Assembly: GCA_021413735.1 (NCBI GenBank)
Contig: JAIOPV010000272.1
Coordinates: forward strand, 1 to 64,000
Direction of reading: 5' to 3'
From: Planctomycetota bacterium
GTDB taxonomy: Bacteria; Planctomycetota; Planctomycetia; Gemmatales; Gemmataceae
Length of the DNA stretch: 64,000 nt
A model generated the notes under the pieces. It did not search any database and was not told the DNA's origin. It worked only from the letters and a program-made list of their open reading frames with translations. Positions 54,200 to 63,055 of the stretch are shown here, piece after piece (the stretch's first letter is position 1; each line of letters opens with the position of its first letter). The position numbers and the translations under genes are program-made.

Positions 54200-55210
54200 A
54201 TGCTAGCACAAGCTCAAAGTGTTGCAGCTCCACTCTGTCCCATCACTGGCGATGAGATGCGATTTTGGCTCCATGTCCCTTGTGATTGGCGACGGCCGCA
54301 AGTTGCGGAATCATATAACGTGTACTGGTCCGATGCTGCTCACTATGGACAACTCTTCCCGCGTCCTTCGCGATCAGAAGTTGCTTCGTATTACGACATC
54401 GAATACTACACTCATGCGGATGAATCGCAGCCTCGTGTACCCCGGAAAGCTGGCTTCTTTGGCCGCCCTCGGGAACATCTCGCATGGCGCCGCGATGTTG
54501 GAACCGACCTCACTGCGGCTGCACTCTCGAAGTGGCTTCCAGTCAGCGGCCAGGGAAGCGTGTTAGAGATCGGTTGTGGGGATGGCAAATTGCTGTCTGA
54601 GATGATCGCAAGCGGCTGGGTTGGTGTTGGTGTGGAGCCCGACTCACAAGCTCGCAAAGTGGCGATTGCCCGAGGCTTGGAAATCCACAATGGAACCGCC
54701 GAAGACCCTCCGCCAGCACTGACGACAGGGCAATTTGATTCGGTCGTCATGCAGCATGTGTTAGAACATTGCCTGGATCCACTTCAGGCCATCCGTACTG
54801 CTGCATCTTTCACCAAGCTCAATGGTATTGTTATTGTTGAAACTCCTAACAATACAGCAACAAGCTGTCGCATTTCTGGCGCGACTTGGCCTTGGCTCGA
54901 TGTGCCACGGCATCTCAATTTCTTCACTCCGAAAAGCCTTTCCGCGATGTGCCAAATGGCTGATTTGGAGATCATCTCAATTGAATATACTGGATATATT
55001 CGTCAGTTCCAGACTACCTGGATCGAGATGCAGCAGTCGATTATTGACGCATTTTCGAATCGCCCGGAACTATCCGCCTCGCTGTGGAGTTACCGTCATC
55101 ATTCACAATGGAATTTACTCATCCAGACGATGTTCTCCCGCCCGGAACTCAAATACGACTCCGTCCGCATCGTCGCCCGGCGAACGACTGCATCGGAATC
55201 CTCAACGTAA
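54200..55210 (+). CDS. Class I SAM-dependent methyltransferase
   Basis: 336 residues from ATG 54200; an in-frame ATG at 54146 would overlap the FkbM gene. It starts with CPITGDEMRFWLHVP and a Tyr/Trp-rich region (YNVYWSDAAHYG, YYDIEYYTHADE), then the methyltransferase_11/23 core: VLEIGCGDGKLLSEMI, VGVEPDSQARKVA, FDSVVMQHVLEHCLDPLQA and IVIVETPN. The C-terminal third (WLDVPRHLNFFTPKSLSAMC) is typical of sugar-modifying members. A second methyltransferase next to the FkbM gene suggests two distinct methyl marks on the polymer or its end. It shares the lower-GC composition of its neighbour and closes the locus on this side. Confidence 0.9.
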   Translation: MLAQAQSVAAPLCPITGDEMRFWLHVPCDWRRPQVAESYNVYWSDAAHYGQLFPRPSRSEVASYYDIEYYTHADESQPRVPRKAGFFGRPREHLAWRRDVGTDLTAAALSKWLPVSGQGSVLEIGCGDGKLLSEMIASGWVGVGVEPDSQARKVAIARGLEIHNGTAEDPPPALTTGQFDSVVMQHVLEHCLDPLQAIRTAASFTKLNGIVIVETPNNTATSCRISGATWPWLDVPRHLNFFTPKSLSAMCQMADLEIISIEYTGYIRQFQTTWIEMQQSIIDAFSNRPELSASLWSYRHHSQWNLLIQTMFSRPELKYDSVRIVARRTTASESST

Positions 55211-55367
55211 GACTCCTCCGAACTATTGCGCACATCTGTATGCAATTATGAGCGTCGAAGCGTAAGCTCGGCAGGCGGTGGTTCACAAACTGGACTCGGC
55301 ACACGGTGAGTGGTACACTTGTGGTCTGCCTTCCGCCACTCATCCCGCCCGCCTACGGCACGCTCTC

Positions 55368-57905
55368 ATGCGAAGCGCAATCTCTGCCGGCTTGCTTTTG
55401 ATGTGGGGCGCAAATCCCGCGACGGCCGCCGATCCCGTTACGTTTGAACAGCACGTTCGACCAATCCTCAAGGCGTACTGCCTCGACTGCCACGGAGCCG
55501 GCGACAAGATGCCCGGTGGTCTCGATCTGCGCTTGAAGCGATTCGCACTCGCTGGCGGGAAAAGCGGTCCTTCCATCGTGCTCAAAGAACCCGCCAAGAG
55601 CCTGCTCATTGAGCGGATGAAGTCCGGGGAGATGCCGCCCGTCGGAAAGAAAGTGCCTGCCGAGCAGATCGCGATTATCGAGAAGTGGATTGCCGCTGGT
55701 GCTCCAACTGTGCGTGACGAACCCGCGACGCTTCCCGCTGGTTTGGGCATCACCGCCGAGGAGCGAGCATACTGGTTCTATCAACCACTCCGCCGACCCA
55801 CTGTGCCCGAGATTCCCGAGGCGAAGACCGAACTCCGCTCCGAGATCGACGCCTTCGTGCTGGCGAAACTTCGTGAGAAGGGGCTGAGCTTCAACCCAGA
55901 CGCCGACCGTGCCACACTGATTCGCCGGGCCGCGTTCGACCTCACCGGACTGCCGCCCACCCAGAAGGAAATCGACGAGTTCCTCGCCGACACTTCACCC
56001 AACGCATACGAGAAGTTGCTCGATCGGTTGCTCGCTTCGCCTGCTTACGGCGAACGCTGGGGTCGGCACTGGCTCGACACCGCCGGATACGCCGATAGCG
56101 ATGGAGATGGCTCCGTGGACACCGTGCGGCCGTATGCGTGGCGATACCGCGATTACGTCATTCGCGCACTCAATGCCGACAAGCCGCTGAACCGTTTCGT
56201 GATCGAACAACTCGCGGGAGATGAGCTCGTCCCGCGACCGTGGTCGAACCTCAAACCGGAACAGATCGACCTGCTCGCCGCCACCGGCTTCCTTCGCACC
56301 GCACCCGACGGCACCGCGAGTGGAGGCACGCCAGCCGACGCCGAACAGGTCGTCACCGACACGTTGAAGATCGTGACTTCCAGCCTGTTGGGCACGTCCG
56401 TCGGTTGTGCTCAGTGCCACGATCACCGTTACGATCCAATCCCGCAGGCGGACTACTACCAACTGCGTGCGGTCTTTGAACCGGCGCTTGACCCTGGCAA
56501 GTGGCGTCGCCCTGCACAACGCACGGTGTCCCTGTACACAGACGCCGATCGCACGAAAGCTGCCGCCGTTGAGGCCGAGGCCGCGAAGATGCAGGCCGAC
56601 TTCAATCAGAAGCAGACCGCCGTTGTTCGCCAGGTATTCGAGATGGAATTGGAGAAGTTCCCCGCAGATGATCGACCCAAACTGAAGGCAGCGTTCGACA
56701 CCGCCGAAAACAAACGAACCGCGGAACAGAAGAAGCTCGTCGTCGCGAATCCGAAACTGAACGTCACGCTAAATGTTCTGTACCTGTACAACATCAAGTC
56801 GACCGATGAACTGAAGGCGATGCAAGCGAAGATTCAGGCGAAACGTGCCGAGCGCCCGGTCGAGGAGTTCGTCGCGGTGATGGCGGAAGTTCCTGGCCGT
56901 GTACCAGCCACGAAGCTGTTTCACCGTGGCGACGCGAGACAGCCCAAAGGGGCCGATTTGCTGCCTGCCGACCTCACAATCGCGGCACCCGATAGCAAGC
57001 GGTTCGAGATCGCCTCGAAGGACGGGAACACGTCGGACACGGGGCGCCGGCTTGCGTGGGCCAATCACCTGACCGACGGCACGCACCCGCTGTTCGGCCG
57101 CGTCATGGCGAACCGAATCTGGCTGAATCACTTCGGTCGCGGGATCGTGGACACCCCCGGCGAGTTCGGCAAACTTGGTCAACTTCCGACGCATCCCGAA
57201 TTGCTCGACTGGCTCGCGATGGAGTTGCCACGCCAGGATTGGAGCCTCAAGAAGTTCCACAAGCTCATCATGATGTCCACCGTCTACCGGCAGTCCTCGA
57301 AGCGAGAATCGGCGAAGGACGCGGTTGACCGTGCGAACGCACTTTACGGACGTTTCCCCGTGCGGCGGCTCGAAGCGGAAGCCCTGCGAGATCGCATGTT
57401 GCTGGTGGCGGGCCGGCTCGACCGCACTCTGTTCGGCCCAGCGGTGACGGTGGTCGAAGACGCTGCCGGACAGGTTGGAACGCCGGACGATAAGCCACGC
57501 CGCAGTGTCTATTTGCAGGCACGCCGCACCAAACCGGTCGCCTTCCTGACGGCGTTCGACGCCCCCGCTGGCGAGTTGAACTGCGAGCGCCGCAACGCCA
57601 CGACCTCATCGCCGCAATCGCTGATGCTCCTGAACAGCGACTTCGTGCGGAAGCAAGCCGGCCACTTCGCCGCCCGCGTGAAAGCCGACACGAAGACCGA
57701 CACGACACCCGAGCGACTTGTCACGAAGACATGGCACCTCGCGTACCTGCGTTCGCCCACCGCAGACGAGTTACGCATCGGCACAACCTTCCTCAAGAAC
57801 CAGACGACGGCACTCGGCGGGAAGGCGAAAGACCCCGAGCTTGCCGCGCTCACGAACCTCTGCCAGCAACTCCTCGCCTCGAACGAGTTCCTTTATGTCG
57901 ATTGA
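55368..57905 (+). CDS. Secreted cytochrome-domain DUF1549/DUF1553 protein
   Basis: 845 residues from ATG 55368, which opens a signal peptide (MRSAISAGLLLMWGANPATA). A planctomycete-type cytochrome C domain follows (VRPILKAYCLDCHG, heme CxxCH at about residue 42, ending in AIIEKWIAAGAP), then DUF1549 (DAFVLAKLREKGLSFNPDADRATLIRRAAFDLTGLPPT, GERWGRHWLDTAGYADSDG, VGCAQCHDHRYDPIPQADYY) and DUF1553 from ~555 (HPLFGRVMANRIWLNHFGRGIVDTPGEFG, VRRLEAEALRDRML, PQSLMLLNSDFV). A CxxCH also lies inside DUF1549. Genes of this type are expanded in planctomycetes and nearly always sit before a DUF1501 gene, as here, overlapping by 11 bp. The reaction is unknown. Confidence 0.95.
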   Translation: MRSAISAGLLLMWGANPATAADPVTFEQHVRPILKAYCLDCHGAGDKMPGGLDLRLKRFALAGGKSGPSIVLKEPAKSLLIERMKSGEMPPVGKKVPAEQIAIIEKWIAAGAPTVRDEPATLPAGLGITAEERAYWFYQPLRRPTVPEIPEAKTELRSEIDAFVLAKLREKGLSFNPDADRATLIRRAAFDLTGLPPTQKEIDEFLADTSPNAYEKLLDRLLASPAYGERWGRHWLDTAGYADSDGDGSVDTVRPYAWRYRDYVIRALNADKPLNRFVIEQLAGDELVPRPWSNLKPEQIDLLAATGFLRTAPDGTASGGTPADAEQVVTDTLKIVTSSLLGTSVGCAQCHDHRYDPIPQADYYQLRAVFEPALDPGKWRRPAQRTVSLYTDADRTKAAAVEAEAAKMQADFNQKQTAVVRQVFEMELEKFPADDRPKLKAAFDTAENKRTAEQKKLVVANPKLNVTLNVLYLYNIKSTDELKAMQAKIQAKRAERPVEEFVAVMAEVPGRVPATKLFHRGDARQPKGADLLPADLTIAAPDSKRFEIASKDGNTSDTGRRLAWANHLTDGTHPLFGRVMANRIWLNHFGRGIVDTPGEFGKLGQLPTHPELLDWLAMELPRQDWSLKKFHKLIMMSTVYRQSSKRESAKDAVDRANALYGRFPVRRLEAEALRDRMLLVAGRLDRTLFGPAVTVVEDAAGQVGTPDDKPRRSVYLQARRTKPVAFLTAFDAPAGELNCERRNATTSSPQSLMLLNSDFVRKQAGHFAARVKADTKTDTTPERLVTKTWHLAYLRSPTADELRIGTTFLKNQTTALGGKAKDPELAALTNLCQQLLASNEFLYVD

Positions 57906-59346
57906 CACACTGCCCGCAACGCGGCGAGCGTTCCTCACGGACACCGCGGCCGGTGTCGGTTTCTACGCACTCGCGCACTTGCTTCAGCGCGACGGGTTGC
58001 TCGCCGTCGAAGGGCCAAGCAAGCCGGGCGAGAATCCGCCGCTGAGCCTCGCCGCCAAGAAGCCGCACTTCGCTCCGAAGGCGAAGGCGATGATCTCGCT
58101 GTTCATGCACGGCGGGCCGAGTCACGTCGATCTGTTCGACCCCAAGCCGGAGTTGACGGCGCACAGCGGCCAGGAATATCAGGGCGACGTGAAGTACAGC
58201 TTCGTGAACCGTGCGAGCAAGAAGCTGTTCGGCAGTCCGTGGAAGTTCGCGAAGCACGGCAAATCTGGCACCGACGTTTCGGAGCTGCTGCCGCACACGG
58301 CCGGCATCGTGGACGATATCACCGTAATTCGGTCGATGCACACGGGCTTCAACGGGCACGAAGTGTCGATCCGGTACTTTCACGGCGGCATCGCTGGCAT
58401 CACCGGTCGCCCGACGATGGGAAGTTGGATCGTCTACGGACTCGGCAGCGAATCGCAGAACTTGCCCGCGTACATGGTGCTGTCCGATCCGGCTGGGCCA
58501 CCCGTGGACGCGGCGCACAACTGGAACTGTGGCTTCTTGCCGCCGCTGTATCAGGGCACGGTTCTTCGCCCGCAGGAGCCGCGAATCCTCAACCTCGACC
58601 CGCCGCCCGACGCGGCCGGCGACATCCAGCGACAGAACCTCGACTTCCTCGCCGCACTCAACAAGCAGCATCTCGCGGCCCGCCCCGGTGAGGCCGATCT
58701 CGAAACGCGCATTGCGAGCTACGAACTGGCCGCTGCAATGCAGACTGCGGCAAAGGAAGCGCTCGATGTGTCGCGCGAGCCGGAGCGCGTGCGGAACCTG
58801 TACGGCCTGGACCGCCCGGAAACGCGAGAGTATGGCACCCGCTGCTTGATCGCACGGCGACTCGTCGAGCGTGGCGTGCGGTTCGTGCAGATCTTCCTCG
58901 GGAACCAACCGTGGGACACGCATACCAACATCCGCACCGGGTTGCCCGCGATCTGCAAGCGCACGGATCAGCCTGCCGCGGCGCTCGTGAAAGATTTGAA
59001 ACAGCGAGGGTTGCTCGATTCGACGCTCGTTCACTGGGGCGGCGAGATTGGCCGGCTGCCCGTGTGCGAGGGCGAGCTGAACGCCACTGCGGGCCGCGAC
59101 CACAACGGCCAGGGCTTCACCTGCTGGCTCGCGGGTGGCGGCATCAAGGCCGGCATGACTTACGGCGCGACTGACGAGGTCGGTCACAAGGCCGCCGAGA
59201 ACGTGGTCACACCGAACGATTTCCAGGCAACGATTCTGCAACTCCTCGGCATCGACCACGAGAAGCTCGTCTATCACCACGGTGGGAAGGCTCAACGCCT
59301 GACCGACGGACGCCCGGCTCGCGTCGTGAAAGAGATCCTCGCCTGA
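57895..59346 (+). CDS. DUF1501 (sulfatase-like fold) protein, TAT-exported
   Basis: 483 residues from ATG 57895, inside the end of the preceding gene. ATRRAFLTDTAAGVGFYALAHLL is a twin-arginine type signal. The DUF1501 core is visible: MISLFMHGGPSHVDLFDPKPEL, ITVIRSMHTGFNGHE, RRLVERGVRFVQIFLGNQPWDTHTNI, LVHWGGEIGRLP and GRDHNGQGFTCWLAGGGIKAG. The family belongs to the alkaline-phosphatase/sulfatase superfamily in fold terms, and the Asp/His positions (DTH, RDHN) fit a metal site, but no substrate is established. It forms the usual pair with the upstream DUF1549/DUF1553 protein. Confidence 0.95.
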   Translation: MSIDTLPATRRAFLTDTAAGVGFYALAHLLQRDGLLAVEGPSKPGENPPLSLAAKKPHFAPKAKAMISLFMHGGPSHVDLFDPKPELTAHSGQEYQGDVKYSFVNRASKKLFGSPWKFAKHGKSGTDVSELLPHTAGIVDDITVIRSMHTGFNGHEVSIRYFHGGIAGITGRPTMGSWIVYGLGSESQNLPAYMVLSDPAGPPVDAAHNWNCGFLPPLYQGTVLRPQEPRILNLDPPPDAAGDIQRQNLDFLAALNKQHLAARPGEADLETRIASYELAAAMQTAAKEALDVSREPERVRNLYGLDRPETREYGTRCLIARRLVERGVRFVQIFLGNQPWDTHTNIRTGLPAICKRTDQPAAALVKDLKQRGLLDSTLVHWGGEIGRLPVCEGELNATAGRDHNGQGFTCWLAGGGIKAGMTYGATDEVGHKAAENVVTPNDFQATILQLLGIDHEKLVYHHGGKAQRLTDGRPARVVKEILA

Positions 59347-59376
59347 CCGCTGCGGCAGCTTGCCCAAGGGAACACC

Positions 59377-61077
59377 ATGAGACGATGCCTTTCCGTGATG
59401 GCGTGTTCGCTCGTTGTCATGAGCGCGTTGACCCACGCCGCCGAACCCGCGATGAAGCCAATTCCGGGGGTCGGCCCCGCAGGCGAAATCGCGAAACTGC
59501 ACACGGGCTTCAAGTTCACCGAAGGCCCCGCCGCCGACGGAAACGGGAACGTGTACTTCTCGGACATCCCGAACAACCGCATTCACAAGGTCGATGCCGA
59601 CGGCAAACTCTCGACGCTGTTGGAGAACAGCGAGGGCTGCAACGGTCTCATGGTCGATGCTCGCGGTCGGCTCATCGCCTGCCAGGGGAACGCGAAAAAG
59701 CTGATCGCACTCGACGTCGAGACGAAGAAGATCAGCGTGCTGTCGGATGGATTCGACGGCAAACCGCTCGGCACTCCCAATGATCTCGTCATTGACCGTA
59801 CCGGCGGCATCTACTTCACCGCACCGGATATCTCGGCCGTGTTCTACCTTCCCTCCGCGGGCAAAGCTGTTCGAGTCCTCGACGGATTACCGCGGCCCAA
59901 TGGCGTTCTCCTCAGCCCCGACGAGAAGATTCTGTACGTCCTGCCGTCGGGTTCGGCGGATGTGCTGGCGTACCCCATCGAACGGCCCGGCACGATCGGC
60001 AAGGCGAAGGTGCTGTGCAAACTGGAACAGAACCCCAAGCAAGCGAGTCGGCTCGGCGGCGATGGACTCACCCTCGACACACGCGGCAACCTGTACCTCA
60101 CGAAACCCTCGCTGAAGGCGATTCAGGTGGTCAGCCCCGAGGGGAAGACGTTGGGGCTGATCGAATTTCCCGAGGAGCCGTCCAACTGCACGTTCGGCGG
60201 GAAGGATTTGAAGACGCTGTACGTCACCGCCCAGAGTTCGCTCTACACCGTGAAGATGGAGGCGACGGGTCACCGTTTCGGCGCGACGCGGAGCGAGGAG
60301 CCATTGCCCGAGGCGTGGGACTACACCACCGCGATGAAGAAAGTGGCCGGCAAGTTTCGCGGGAACGAGGGCGTCGTGATTCACCTCGGCGGGTCGATGA
60401 CCATCGCGAACCCTTACGGCACCTGGCCTCGCAGCGGGAAGGGCAAGACACCCGACGATACCGCGATTCTGAAGTGGATGCACACCGAGGCGAAAGACAA
60501 GACCGACGGTTGGTGGCTGTGCCGCACGGAACTCGAACACTATCGGGCGTACACGTCCGAGAGCGGATTGAAGTCGGCCATGCTATTCGACGGCGGCAAG
60601 CGTGGGCTGCCCACCCTGGAGAAACTGCTCGACGAGTACAAGCCGCGAATGGTGACCATCGAGTGCGGCATCTACGACGTTGAGGACGGCGTTTCGCTGG
60701 ACGATTACCGCAAGAACATGGGCAAGGCTCTCGATCTGATTCTGGATCGCGGAGCGATTCCCGTGCTGAACACGATCCCGCCTTTCAAGGCTCAACTCGA
60801 CCGCACGAAGCAGTTCAACGACGCGCTGCGGGAGTTGTCGAAGGAACGCGGAATCCCCGTGCTCGATCTGGAGCGAGAAATCTTCACGCGTCGTCCCGAG
60901 GACTGGTTCGGCACGTTGGTGGATCGCATCCACCTGACTGCGGGACAAAATGGCGGCAACCCCGGCGCTGAACCAACAGCGGAGAATCTGCGGAAGAGCG
61001 GCTACCAACTCCGAGGCTGGCTGACAGTTCGCAAGGTCGCGGAGATCAAGCGGCGTGTGTTGGACGATCAACCGTGA
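59377..61077 (+). CDS. SMP-30/gluconolactonase fused to SGNH-like hydrolase
   Basis: 566 residues, with a signal peptide (SVMACSLVVMSALTHA). Residues ~30-305 are a six-bladed SMP-30/gluconolactonase propeller (FTEGPAADGNGNVYFSDIPNNRIHKVD, GTPNDLVIDRTGGIYFTAP, RPNGVLLSPDEKILYV). Residues ~330-566 look like an SGNH/GDSL hydrolase: HLGGSMT with Ser340 at the nucleophile position (GGS in place of GDS), TIECGIYDVEDG for the GxND block, and VDRIHLT for the DxxH end. Lactonase and esterase activities in one exported protein would suit release of acyl groups or opening of sugar lactones. It follows the DUF1501 gene after 30 bp on the same strand, so it is probably co-transcribed. Confidence 0.85.
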   Translation: MRRCLSVMACSLVVMSALTHAAEPAMKPIPGVGPAGEIAKLHTGFKFTEGPAADGNGNVYFSDIPNNRIHKVDADGKLSTLLENSEGCNGLMVDARGRLIACQGNAKKLIALDVETKKISVLSDGFDGKPLGTPNDLVIDRTGGIYFTAPDISAVFYLPSAGKAVRVLDGLPRPNGVLLSPDEKILYVLPSGSADVLAYPIERPGTIGKAKVLCKLEQNPKQASRLGGDGLTLDTRGNLYLTKPSLKAIQVVSPEGKTLGLIEFPEEPSNCTFGGKDLKTLYVTAQSSLYTVKMEATGHRFGATRSEEPLPEAWDYTTAMKKVAGKFRGNEGVVIHLGGSMTIANPYGTWPRSGKGKTPDDTAILKWMHTEAKDKTDGWWLCRTELEHYRAYTSESGLKSAMLFDGGKRGLPTLEKLLDEYKPRMVTIECGIYDVEDGVSLDDYRKNMGKALDLILDRGAIPVLNTIPPFKAQLDRTKQFNDALRELSKERGIPVLDLEREIFTRRPEDWFGTLVDRIHLTAGQNGGNPGAEPTAENLRKSGYQLRGWLTVRKVAEIKRRVLDDQP

Positions 61078-61271
61078 TCGCTTGTGTTGCTCACTCCGAT
61101 TAACAGATTGACAAGTCGCTTGCTTATCGGCTTTCACCATACCTTCGCGCTGCTGCGGAGGTATGATTGCTTTACCCACCGGGCGGTATTCGCCCTTAGC
61201 GTTTCGCGACGGACGACACCCCAAATAAGTCTTGCCGCATTCACGCACTGCGGAGTTCGCGAGGTTCAACG

Positions 61272-62879
61272 ATGCGACGAGTCCGAACGCTTGCCATCGC
61301 GACAGGAATTCTCGCCTCGCTGCTGTGCGAACTGCGTCAGGCTCGCGCGGCCGAAGACACGGTTCGTCAGTTCATCGACACCGAGTTGAAGGCCGGTTGG
61401 CAGAAGAAAGGGATCACCCCCGCACCGCGATCCCCCGACGCCGAATTCCTTCGCCGCGTCTATCTTGACCTCGTCGGCACCGTTCCCACTTACGACGAAA
61501 CCGTGGCGTTTCTTTCCGACAAGGAACCCAAGAAGCGCGAAAAGCTGATCGACAAACTGCTCGCGGAGCCGCGTTTCGCACGCCATCAAGCCGACGTGTG
61601 GGATCTCGTACTGTTCGGTCGGCACCCTGGAAACATCGACGCCACCCGCAAACGCGACGGCTTCAAGGTCTGGCTCACGAAGCAATTCGCCGACGGCGTC
61701 GCCTACGATCAACTCGTGCGGGAACTGCTTCAGGGCGAGCAACCCGGAAGCGAGCTGTTTCAGGTTCAGTTCCGCAATCAGCCCGAAGAGGCAACGATCG
61801 CCGTCAGCCGAATCTTCCTCGGCACGCAGCTCGGGTGCGCGAAGTGTCACGATCACCCCTACGACAAATGGACGCAAAAAGACTTCTACGGCATGGCGGG
61901 CTTCTTCGTGCGGATCGTCGTCGAAGAGGCTACGGCTGGGAACGTTAAGACGTACACCATCGCGGAGAAAGCCAGCGGCGAAGTGCTGTTCAGCGGCGCT
62001 GCGAAGGATCAACAACCCGGCAAGAAGGGCGAGCCGGTGAAGCCGCGATTTCTCGGCGGCACGGACCTCGCGGAACCACCCACACCCAAGGACGTGAAGG
62101 AACCCGCGCCGAAGGCCGGGACCAAGCTCCCGAAGCCGCCGTTTTCACGCAAGCAGAAACTCGCGGACTGGGTGACGTCCACGGATAATCCGTTCTTCGC
62201 GAAGGCGGTCGCGAACCGCGTTTGGGCGCAGTTCATGGGTCGCGGCATCGTTCACCCGATCGACGATTTCCAGAGCGAGAATGTTCCGTCGCATCCGGCG
62301 TTACTGACGGCGCTCGCGGAGCGACTGACCGCGAAGAAGTTCGATTTGAAGTGGTTGATTCGCGAGATCGTGAACAGCGAAGCGTATCAGCTCGCGGGTT
62401 CCGGTGCGGTGACGGATGCGTTGCCCAAAAGTTTCGAGCGGGCACGGGTTCGTCCGCTGATCGCTGAGGAGATTGTGCTCTCGCTGCGAACCGCCACAGC
62501 CTTCGACCTTGGCAGCAAGCCCGACGAGAAATCGCTGAACCCAGACGATTACTTCCTGCGCCACTTTGGCGAACCCACGAACGGTCAGGGTGACTTCCAA
62601 GGAAGTCTCAGCGAGCATCTGTTCTGGAACAACGCGGAACAAGTGCGGGTCTTCGCTCGTCGCAAGAAGGGCAACCTCACCGATCAACTGCTGACTTCAA
62701 CCGACCCGTGGGAGAAGCGAGTCGATCGCCTGTTCCTCACGCTGTTGAACCGCCCAGCGAAGCCAAACGAGATCGCGAAGTTTGTGGAGTTCCTCAAGAG
62801 CGATCCGAAGCCCGACGCCCGCGTTGAGGATGCCGTCTGGGTGTTGCTGACGAGTTCCGAGTTCCGATTCAACCATTAG
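61272..62879 (+). CDS. Secreted DUF1549/DUF1553 protein without cytochrome domain
   Basis: 535 residues from ATG 61272 with a signal peptide (RTLAIATGILASLLCELRQARA). DUF1549: FIDTELKAGWQKKGITPAPRSPDAEFLRRVYLDLVGTVP, ARHQADVWDLVLFGR and LGTQLGCAKCHDHPYDKWTQKDFYGMAG, which keeps one CxxCH. A Pro/Lys-rich linker (PTPKDVKEPAPKAGTKLPKPP) leads to DUF1553 (NPFFAKAVANRVWAQFMGRGIVHPIDDFQSEN, RVDRLFLTLLNRPAKPNEI, DAVWVLLTSSEFRFNH). It is shorter than the 845-residue relative because the N-terminal cytochrome C part is missing. A 194-bp gap precedes it, so it starts a second module, with the DUF1501 gene after it. Confidence 0.95.
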   Translation: MRRVRTLAIATGILASLLCELRQARAAEDTVRQFIDTELKAGWQKKGITPAPRSPDAEFLRRVYLDLVGTVPTYDETVAFLSDKEPKKREKLIDKLLAEPRFARHQADVWDLVLFGRHPGNIDATRKRDGFKVWLTKQFADGVAYDQLVRELLQGEQPGSELFQVQFRNQPEEATIAVSRIFLGTQLGCAKCHDHPYDKWTQKDFYGMAGFFVRIVVEEATAGNVKTYTIAEKASGEVLFSGAAKDQQPGKKGEPVKPRFLGGTDLAEPPTPKDVKEPAPKAGTKLPKPPFSRKQKLADWVTSTDNPFFAKAVANRVWAQFMGRGIVHPIDDFQSENVPSHPALLTALAERLTAKKFDLKWLIREIVNSEAYQLAGSGAVTDALPKSFERARVRPLIAEEIVLSLRTATAFDLGSKPDEKSLNPDDYFLRHFGEPTNGQGDFQGSLSEHLFWNNAEQVRVFARRKKGNLTDQLLTSTDPWEKRVDRLFLTLLNRPAKPNEIAKFVEFLKSDPKPDARVEDAVWVLLTSSEFRFNH

Positions 62880-62920
62880 ATAGTGGCGTCGGAAAGTATC
62901 GAACACGGCGAGGTGGCCTG

Positions 62921-62982
62921 GTCCGAGTCCGAGCGCCAGGCGAGGATCAAGCGTGCCCCTCGCATGGCGCTCGGGCTCGGAC
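62921..62982. repeat. Inverted repeat between DUF1553 and DUF1501 genes
   Basis: 18-bp arms (62921-62938 and 62965-62982) of GTCCGAGTCCGAGCGCCA type pair with one mismatch around a 26-base loop, within a 176-bp gap between two same-strand genes. It differs in sequence from the GCCGCTTGCGG family. It may limit read-through or protect the upstream mRNA end. Confidence 0.65.
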
Positions 62983-63055
62983 AAATTGTACTCAACGATG
63001 TCGTTCATTCTGCTGCCGGTCCGAATCCAGAGCACCGACCAGCCGGGAGTATCCC

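Noticed and set aside
55211-55367. Gap before the first DUF1549 gene examined for a tRNA or attachment site at the edge of the polysaccharide locus
   Set aside because: No cloverleaf-like sequence, no integrase and no direct repeat matching the other edge near 21-22 kb could be found by eye.
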